This document shows positions 1 to 4,483 of a stretch of 6,585 nt of DNA, piece after piece. The first letter of the stretch is position 1. Every line of letters begins with the position of its first letter. Source of the DNA: Lachnospiraceae bacterium UBA1066 (lineage in GTDB: Bacteria > Bacillota > Clostridia > Lachnospirales > Lachnospiraceae); assembly GCA_002316215.1 (NCBI GenBank), contig DCDB01000007.1:1-6585 (forward strand). The letters are read 5' to 3'. A model generated the notes under the pieces. It saw only the letters and a list, made by a program, of their open reading frames with translations. It had not been told where the DNA came from and did not search any database. The position numbers and the translations under genes were made by a program.

Positions 1-52
1 CCTTGCCACTAAAACCTCTTCGGCAGCCTTGCCGCCAAAATCTCTTCGACAA
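1..52. repeat. Two degenerate tandem copies of a 26-bp direct repeat
   Basis: Positions 1-26 and 27-52 are head-to-tail copies of a 26-bp unit that starts CCTTGCC and contains AAAA and CTCTTCG cores. The copies match at 21 of 26 positions, and all five differences are transitions. The unit is not a multiple of three, so it is unlikely to be a protein repeat. The first copy begins at the window edge, so more copies may lie upstream. It sits about 30 bp upstream of the gene 1 promoter. It could be a short intergenic tandem repeat or the degenerate end of a longer array. No function can be assigned. Confidence 0.65.
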
Positions 53-83
53 TTCTATAAAAGAGAACTGAAGAACATCAAAG

Positions 84-112
84 TTGATAGAAGGGCGAAA
101 AAAAGATATAAT
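84..112 (+). promoter_or_regulatory. Sigma-A-type promoter for the DUF2298 gene
   Basis: TTGATA at 84-89 is a five-of-six match to the -35 consensus. TATAAT at 107-112 is a perfect -10 box, and the spacer is 17 bp. Transcription would begin near 118-120, giving a leader of about 50 nt before the TTG start at 169. The upstream half of the spacer is purine-rich (GAAGGGCGAAAAAAAGA). It is the only good promoter upstream of gene 1 and probably also serves gene 2. Confidence 0.8.
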
Positions 113-134
113 AGAGGAATCCTAAAAACAATCC

Positions 135-162
135 GCCGGGATGATGCCGGCTGCGGAAGGAG
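135..162 (+). promoter_or_regulatory. Leader hairpin and strong ribosome binding site deciding a TTG start
   Basis: GGAAGGAG at 155-162 is a strong Shine-Dalgarno sequence, 6 nt before the TTG at 169. This supports the rare start codon, since no in-frame ATG lies upstream. Just before it, GCCGG (135-139) and CCGGC (147-151) can form a 5-bp stem with a 7-nt loop. The stem ends four bases short of the Shine-Dalgarno. That could modestly affect ribosome access, but it is too small to call a regulatory element with confidence. Confidence 0.6.
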
Positions 163-168
163 TTCTTT

Positions 169-2652
169 TTGAATATTTTTATCTGGTGGCTTGCTATTGC
201 CGTAATCGGCATGGTTTTTATGCCTCTTTCAGGATTTCTCTTTCATGACTTTAAGGACGGGGGCTGGCTGTTTTCGAAGGCGGCCGGGATTTTCATTTCC
301 GGCTGGCTTTTTTATGTGCTGAACGCCGTGCACCTGCTGGAGTTTATACGGAAAAATTGTATTTTGGTACTGGCATTTTTGCTGGCGCTGAATCTTTTCC
401 TGCTCTGGTTTTTTTATATCCGCAGGAAGAAGCCCTTCTTTACGGATATTGATACGCGGCTGATTATTATTGAAGAAGCTATTTTCCTTTTTCTTTATTT
501 CCTCTGGATCTGGATGATCGGCTTTAAGCCGGAAGCATACGGGACGGAAAAGTTCATGGACTATTCCTTCATGACATCGATGATGCGGAATCTGTGGCTG
601 CCGGTCAAAGATCCGTGGTATGCCGGAGAGAGTATCAATTATTATTACGGCGGCCAGTATCTTGCGGTGTTCCTGATAAAATTGACCGGAGGAACTGTCG
701 GCGAAGGCTATAACCTTATGCGCGCGACGGAAACGGCTTTCAGCTTCGTCCTGCCGTTTTCACTTGTTTACCAGATGATGTACGACCGGTGCGCATCCCG
801 GATCAAGAATCGTGGTTTTGGAGCGCAGACGGCGGAAAGCGGTTCCGGGCAGAAGAACGCATCGGATGGCTCCGTCGTCAAAAAGACAGGTTATGAACAG
901 GAGAATACTAAAAAAGGCGGGTTTCTTTCGAATGCAGGCCGGTTTGCGACGGCTGCCGGTTCACGGAAAATGAAGATCGCGCCCTGGGCAGCCGGGCTTG
1001 TTTCGGGTTTTGCGACTGCCTTCTGCGGTAATTTCCACTATGTGATTTACGGTATTATCCTTCCGATTGTCAACGGTATCAGCGGGGCGTCCTATACCTA
1101 CTGGTTCCCGAATTCGACACGCTATATCGGGTATGATCCGGTCATCGAAGGAGATCAGACAATTCATGAGTTTCCCTCGTATTCTTCTGTCTTAGGGGAT
1201 CTGCATGCGCATTTTCTGAATATTATGTTTGTAGTGACAGTCACGGCGATTGCTTATTCCTATGCGAAAAGGCGGTTTGCAGAGCTGAAACAGGAGAAAG
1301 ACCGGAATGCCGTTTCAGGCAGTAAGGCGGCGGTCTCTTTAAACGGAGCGAAGGCAGGAGCTGCCCGCGGTGAAGAATCCGAAGCAGTTTCTCCTGCGGT
1401 TCTTCTTAAGGAAGCGCTTCTGCAGCCGGAGATTCTTGCAATCGGTCTCTTTACAGGCGTCTTCCGCTGGACAAATTATTGGGACTTTCCGATTTATTTT
1501 GTGGTCTGCGGAAGCGTCATCTTTTTTGTTAATCTGCGGCTTTACAGAGGGGACATTAAAAGGTTCCTGCTTCTTATGGCGGTTCAGGCCATGGAGGCAT
1601 TTGCCATCGGATATGCGGCGGCGCTGCCGTTTATACTGTCCTTTGAGCAGATATCCTCGGAAATTCATTTTACGCACAGTCATTCGCTTCTTTATCAGCT
1701 CCTGATCCTGTGGGGGCTTCCGGTATGCACGGTCATCGGTTACGTCGTAATGCTGTTTAAGGAACGGCGTGCTGCACAGACGGAATTTCCGGCAGCTGCG
1801 GCGAAAACGGCGGCAGCCGGAGCGGGTCCGGCGGCAGCTGCGGATACGGCTGAGACGGGTGAGGCAGCGCACAGAGCTGCGGAACCGCCTGCTCCGCAAA
1901 GACCCGGTTTTCCGGCGCCGGATCTTACTGTCCTGCTTTTCGGGCTCTGTGCGGTCGGTCTCGTTATCCTTCCGGAAGTCATTTATGTGAAGGACATTTA
2001 TACAGGTTATTATCGCGCCAATACGATGTTTAAGCTGACCTATCAGGCTTTTATCCTGTTTGGGATCTCGATGGGGTATATCCTTGTCCGGGCGCTTGTT
2101 TTCGGGAAGAAGACGGCGCGTCGGACGGCTGCTGTCGGCCTGATTCTCCTTGCGCTTACGGGCGGGTATATTTTCACCGCCTGCGGTTCATGGTTCGGCA
2201 ATATTTTTGATGCGTCAAAAAGGATCAGCACGGATGCTTCCGTGTTTGTCGATGAGGATTTCGCTTCGGATTTCGGCGCCATCAGCTGGCTGAATAATAC
2301 CGTTAAGGGACAGCCTGTAGTTCTCGAGGCGCCGGGCGACAGTTATTCCGAATACGAGAGGGTGTCGGTGGCGACGGGACTTCCGACTGTGACGGGCTGG
2401 TATGTGCATGAATGGCTCTGGCGGAATAATAAAGATGCGCTGGACGCCCGCGTGAAGGATATAAAGACGATTTATACTTCGGACGATCAGGAGGCAGTCA
2501 GGGCGCTGATTGAAAAGTATAATATAAGTTATATTTATGTAGGAAGGCTGGAGCGGGAGAAGTATCCGGAACTGAACGATACGGCAATCCAGGCGCTTGG
2601 GACGGTTGCCTATTCGGACGGCGTATCGACCTATATCATAAAAGTCGGATAG
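169..2652 (+). CDS. DUF2298 (Chlor_Arch_YYY) polytopic membrane protein, probable GT-C-like glycosyltransferase
   Basis: This 827-residue protein has roughly 12-14 hydrophobic helices (for example 2-24, 35-57, 63-83, 98-118, 187-205, 347-366, 463-490, 508-530, 622-644, 652-672) and a soluble C-terminal part from about 680. Family hallmarks are visible: the MDYSFMTSMMR segment (130-140), DPWYAG followed by NYYYGG with three tyrosines (148-162), FPSYSSVLGDLHAH (335-348), NYWDFP (436-441), and YYRANTMFKLTYQA (614-627). The C-terminal part carries AISWLNNTV (704-712), GDSYSEYERVS (723-733), GLPTVTGW (737-744) and a YIYVGRLEREKYP stretch (788-800). Chlor_Arch_YYY proteins take their name from the triple tyrosine. 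I recall the family being grouped with GT-C glycosyltransferases, so a membrane glycosyl transfer role using a lipid-phosphate sugar is inference. Three hydrophilic inserts (about 207-268, 367-412, 531-584) look like cytoplasmic loops because of flanking Arg/Lys. They lengthen the protein and are not part of the recognisable core. The TTG start is chosen from the Shine-Dalgarno at 155-162. No frameshift is seen. The family call is firm; the activity and substrate are unknown. Confidence 0.88.
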   Translation: MNIFIWWLAIAVIGMVFMPLSGFLFHDFKDGGWLFSKAAGIFISGWLFYVLNAVHLLEFIRKNCILVLAFLLALNLFLLWFFYIRRKKPFFTDIDTRLIIIEEAIFLFLYFLWIWMIGFKPEAYGTEKFMDYSFMTSMMRNLWLPVKDPWYAGESINYYYGGQYLAVFLIKLTGGTVGEGYNLMRATETAFSFVLPFSLVYQMMYDRCASRIKNRGFGAQTAESGSGQKNASDGSVVKKTGYEQENTKKGGFLSNAGRFATAAGSRKMKIAPWAAGLVSGFATAFCGNFHYVIYGIILPIVNGISGASYTYWFPNSTRYIGYDPVIEGDQTIHEFPSYSSVLGDLHAHFLNIMFVVTVTAIAYSYAKRRFAELKQEKDRNAVSGSKAAVSLNGAKAGAARGEESEAVSPAVLLKEALLQPEILAIGLFTGVFRWTNYWDFPIYFVVCGSVIFFVNLRLYRGDIKRFLLLMAVQAMEAFAIGYAAALPFILSFEQISSEIHFTHSHSLLYQLLILWGLPVCTVIGYVVMLFKERRAAQTEFPAAAAKTAAAGAGPAAAADTAETGEAAHRAAEPPAPQRPGFPAPDLTVLLFGLCAVGLVILPEVIYVKDIYTGYYRANTMFKLTYQAFILFGISMGYILVRALVFGKKTARRTAAVGLILLALTGGYIFTACGSWFGNIFDASKRISTDASVFVDEDFASDFGAISWLNNTVKGQPVVLEAPGDSYSEYERVSVATGLPTVTGWYVHEWLWRNNKDALDARVKDIKTIYTSDDQEAVRALIEKYNISYIYVGRLEREKYPELNDTAIQALGTVAYSDGVSTYIIKVG
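1759..1920 (+). repeat. Alanine-rich low-complexity insert inside the DUF2298 gene
   Basis: This stretch encodes residues 531-584, dominated by Ala with Gly, Pro, Glu and Thr, between two membrane helices. Its GC content is visibly higher than that of the surrounding membrane-coding DNA. It is built from imperfect GCN-type codon repeats, and GGCAGCTGCG recurs at 1791-1800 and 1833-1842, exactly 14 codons apart. This fits in-frame expansion of a loop by slippage or local duplication. It is probably disordered and cytoplasmic, with no recognisable domain. Confidence 0.6.
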
Positions 2653-2681
2653 CTATTCGCCGGGCGGAAGCCTGACGGAGA

Positions 2682-2798
2682 GGCAGTTTCATCACGGGCG
2701 CTGACCGTTTCCGCATGAGCGGCAGTTTCATCACGGGCGCTGACCGTTTCCGCATGAGCGGCAGTTTCATCACAAATGACAACCGTTCTCCGGGAAAT
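2682..2798. repeat. 39-bp tandem repeat: two identical copies and a decaying third
   Basis: Units at 2682-2720 and 2721-2759 are identical over all 39 bp. A third copy starting at 2760 matches for its first 14 bp (through 2773) and then diverges, with only short shared pieces such as ACCGTT. Each unit junction forms CCGC-ATGA-GCGG (2711-2722 and 2750-2761), a 4-bp stem with a tetraloop. The array fills much of the 180-bp gap between the two membrane-protein genes. No T-tract follows, so it is not an intrinsic terminator. The perfect identity implies a recent duplication. The unit is 13 codons long, but forward reading meets TGA in each copy, so I do not consider it coding. Confidence 0.9.
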
Positions 2799-2818
2799 GG
2801 GGAACATCTCCATAAGTT

Positions 2819-2824
2819 GGGAGG
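2819..2824 (+). promoter_or_regulatory. Ribosome binding site fixing a GTG start for gene 2
   Basis: GGGAGG lies 8 nt upstream of the GTG at 2833. An in-frame ATG at 2776 would add 19 residues, but it has no Shine-Dalgarno and sits in the degenerate third copy of the 39-bp repeat. The GTG start also gives a natural N-terminus, with a short basic stretch (THKKK) followed directly by the first membrane helix. Confidence 0.8.
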
Positions 2825-2832
2825 AAAATACA

Positions 2833-4320
2833 GTGACACATAAAAAGAAGTTATTTTTCGTACTGCCTGCTACGGCGGCATATGCCATCCTGAATCTGGT
2901 ACTGCTGCTTCATCATGAAGCGTGGCGCGACGAGTCGCAGGCCTGGCTGATTGCCAGGAACCTGAGCATTACAGGCGTCTGGAAACAGCTTTCATACGAA
3001 GGCCATCCTTTCCTGTGGTACTATCTGATAATGCCGTTTGCAAAAGCCGGTCTGCCGTTTTCGGTGATCGGGTTCATTTCCCTCGCAGTCATGATTGTGG
3101 CCGCATACCTTCTGCTGCGGTTTTCACCGTTTCATCCGGTACTGGATCTTATTATCCTGTTTTCACCGCTCGGGACATATTATCTTCCGGTCATTGCCCG
3201 CAGCTACTGCCTGTGTGCCCTTTTCACGGTGGCAGTTGCCGTCCTGTACCGCAGCCGAAGCCGCCGTGCGGTTCTTTATTGTGCCATGATCGCCCTGATG
3301 GTCCAGACGCATCTTATCATGCTGGGTTTTGCGGGAGCATTGTCCGTCGCATTCCTTATCGAGAGAATAGCGGATTTTTGGCGTGACCGTGAACTAAGGG
3401 GAAAGAAAGCTATCCGGCATCTTGCGCCTCTTCTGCTTCCTTTTATCAGCTTCATTGTTTTTTTACTGGAATTCATGAATGTCAGAAGCAGTACGGCATA
3501 TCATTTTGAATTAAAGGGAATCGTGGACTTTCTGCGCTCGATCCGTGACACGACGCTTTCGCTTTTCGGTTTTATGACCGGACTTGATATCGTATGGGTG
3601 TGGACTGCCATTATCCTTATAGCTTTTGCCATGATTTATGCCCTGTTTGTCCTGGGAGAGGCAGGTCCGGTATTTATAACCCTGTTTGCATTTTTTGAGC
3701 AGATTTTTATTTACGCCATGATTATTCTTTATTCCGTACAGAGAGCGCTGATATTTGTTTTTATCTTTGTATGGTTCGTCTATGTGACCGTTGAGAAAAT
3801 AAAAGAAAAAAATGCACTGCGCCCCGAAGCGGAACAGACTAAGCCGACAGGCCTTCTTCACTATCAGCTTCTTCTTGCCATGATCTGCTTTATGCTCCTT
3901 TACGGGCTGGGGAATGCTGTCAAAGCGGACTATCAGGATGAATATTCGGATGCTGAGAACGCTGCTTTTGAGATTGCGTATATCGTTCAGGGAGAGACTG
4001 TCGTAACCGGAGAGCCGGCGCGTACGAGCCCGCTTTCGGCGTATACGCCTGATCAGAAATACTGGAGTCCTCAGATCGGGGATTATGTGACCTTTACGCC
4101 TCTTGACAAGGAATGGAATAAACCCTACAACTTCCTTGAGCTTGAAGATGCAGTAAAGAAAGCCGGTATCGGCGACAAGGACGGTTTCTATCTTCTGATA
4201 CCCGAATCCGTCGGGATGTCGGATTATGACATCTGGAAGGTAAGCTGGGAAAAACTGTACGAGACAAAGGCGGGAACGATAACGGATGAAAAATATACTC
4301 TTTACCGGGTGAAATACTGA
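2833..4320 (+). CDS. Polytopic membrane protein, probable GT-C family glycosyltransferase
   Basis: From the GTG start the product is 495 residues: a short basic N-terminus, a membrane helix at about 7-26, some ten helices in all up to about 360, and a soluble C-terminal domain (about 365-495). The first loop after helix 1 carries HEAWRDESQAW, with an adjacent Asp-Glu pair at 33-34, and then SYEGHPFLWYY (54-64) with His58. This is the layout of GT-C transferases of the PMT/ArnT type, where an acidic pair in the first outer loop is catalytic or binds metal. RSYCLCALF (123-131) resembles the conserved segment after the following helices in such proteins. The donor would be a polyprenyl-phosphate sugar and the reaction would occur at the outer membrane face; this is inferred from the family and not shown by the sequence. 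It lies 180 bp after the DUF2298 gene in the same direction, with no promoter seen between, so co-transcription is likely. Acceptor and sugar are unknown. It could also be an uncharacterised membrane protein that only shares the fold. Confidence 0.78.
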   Translation: MTHKKKLFFVLPATAAYAILNLVLLLHHEAWRDESQAWLIARNLSITGVWKQLSYEGHPFLWYYLIMPFAKAGLPFSVIGFISLAVMIVAAYLLLRFSPFHPVLDLIILFSPLGTYYLPVIARSYCLCALFTVAVAVLYRSRSRRAVLYCAMIALMVQTHLIMLGFAGALSVAFLIERIADFWRDRELRGKKAIRHLAPLLLPFISFIVFLLEFMNVRSSTAYHFELKGIVDFLRSIRDTTLSLFGFMTGLDIVWVWTAIILIAFAMIYALFVLGEAGPVFITLFAFFEQIFIYAMIILYSVQRALIFVFIFVWFVYVTVEKIKEKNALRPEAEQTKPTGLLHYQLLLAMICFMLLYGLGNAVKADYQDEYSDAENAAFEIAYIVQGETVVTGEPARTSPLSAYTPDQKYWSPQIGDYVTFTPLDKEWNKPYNFLELEDAVKKAGIGDKDGFYLLIPESVGMSDYDIWKVSWEKLYETKAGTITDEKYTLYRVKY

Positions 4321-4342
4321 AATGCCAAAAAAGGAGACGCAG

Positions 4343-4387
4343 GTGTCAAAAGTTTTCCCGCAGACAGGAAAATTACCGGAAATTTGA
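4343..4387 (+). CDS. Possible 14-residue leader peptide or gene remnant
   Basis: A GTG at 4343 is preceded by AAGGAG (4331-4336) with 6-nt spacing, a textbook ribosome binding site. It opens a 14-codon frame (read as MSKVFPQTGKLPEI) ending at TGA 4385-4387. An in-frame ATG at 4322 would lengthen it by seven residues but has a poorer upstream site. The frame starts 22 bp after the stop of gene 2 and lies upstream of the metG promoter, so it would be translated only from read-through mRNA. Its codons run through the left arm of the inverted repeat. It has no Met-codon run that would suggest methionine attenuation. It could be chance or the remnant of a lost gene. Confidence 0.25.
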   Translation: MSKVFPQTGKLPEI

Positions 4388-4432
4388 CGCTTGCATAAAA
4401 AGATCCGTCTGCGGGAAGGAAAACGTTTTGAC
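4345..4432. repeat. Large interrupted inverted repeat reaching the metG -35 box
   Basis: The left arm (4345-4365, beginning GTCAAAAG and ending CCCGCAGAC) is the reverse complement of the right arm (4407-4432, beginning GTCTGCGGGA and ending TTTTGAC). All 21 left-arm bases can pair, with a 4-nt and a 1-nt bulge in the right arm. The loop is 41 nt and holds a near-perfect palindrome, AAATTACCGGAAATTT (4370-4385, symmetric at 14 of 16 positions). The right arm ends inside the metG -35 hexamer. No T-tract follows on either strand, so a standard intrinsic terminator is unlikely. It could be a DNA operator, an RNA stem in read-through transcripts, or a small inverted-repeat element. Confidence 0.75.
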
Positions 4433-4455
4433 TTCTGACGCCCGCATCCTATAAT
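4428..4455 (+). promoter_or_regulatory. metG: Sigma-A-type promoter for metG
   Basis: TTGACT at 4428-4433 is a five-of-six -35 box. TATAAT at 4450-4455 is a perfect -10, and the spacer is 16 bp. The predicted start near 4462 leaves only about 22 nt before the ATG, which leaves no room for a T-box or riboswitch in this transcript. Any control at this promoter would therefore have to act on initiation, and the inverted repeat ending in the -35 box is the obvious candidate site. Confidence 0.85.
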
Positions 4456-4469
4456 AGATGTATTACAGC

Positions 4470-4476
4470 AGGAGGG
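4470..4476 (+). promoter_or_regulatory. metG: Ribosome binding site of metG
   Basis: AGGAGGG lies 7 nt upstream of the ATG at 4484, a near-perfect complement to the 16S rRNA tail. It supports this start, which places the first beta strand and the HIGN motif at the normal distance from the N-terminus. Confidence 0.85.
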
Positions 4477-4483
4477 AAAGTCA

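Noticed and set aside
2..172. Open + strand frame from the window edge, possibly the end of an upstream gene
   Set aside because: It runs through the repeat, the promoter and the ribosome binding site of gene 1, and its Lys/Arg-rich product resembles nothing I know. It is probably chance, though upstream sequence would settle it.
1339..1899. 186-codon open frame on the - strand
   Set aside because: It lies entirely opposite the DUF2298 gene, its product is Arg/Cys/Ser-rich without domain-like patterns, and I see no ribosome binding site. It is a shadow of the GC-rich coding strand.
2656..2680. Hairpin CGGGC-GGAA-GCCTG as a terminator after gene 1
   Set aside because: The stem is only five pairs including one G-T, and no T-tract follows.
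2776..2832. ATG at 2776 as the start of the GT-C-like gene
   Set aside because: It has no Shine-Dalgarno and would add 19 hydrophilic residues encoded by the degenerate repeat. The GTG at 2833 has GGGAGG at the right distance.
2631..2888. - strand frame containing a 13-residue repeat (DETAAHAETVSAR)
   Set aside because: The repeat arises because the 39-bp DNA unit is a multiple of three. The same array is open in a second - strand frame, and the frame overlaps both flanking genes, so it is not a credible gene.
4321..4483. T-box or SAM riboswitch upstream of metG
   Set aside because: No T-box consensus (TGGNACCGCG-like) or specifier-loop layout is visible, no terminator with a U-run is present, and the mapped promoter leaves only about 22 nt of leader.
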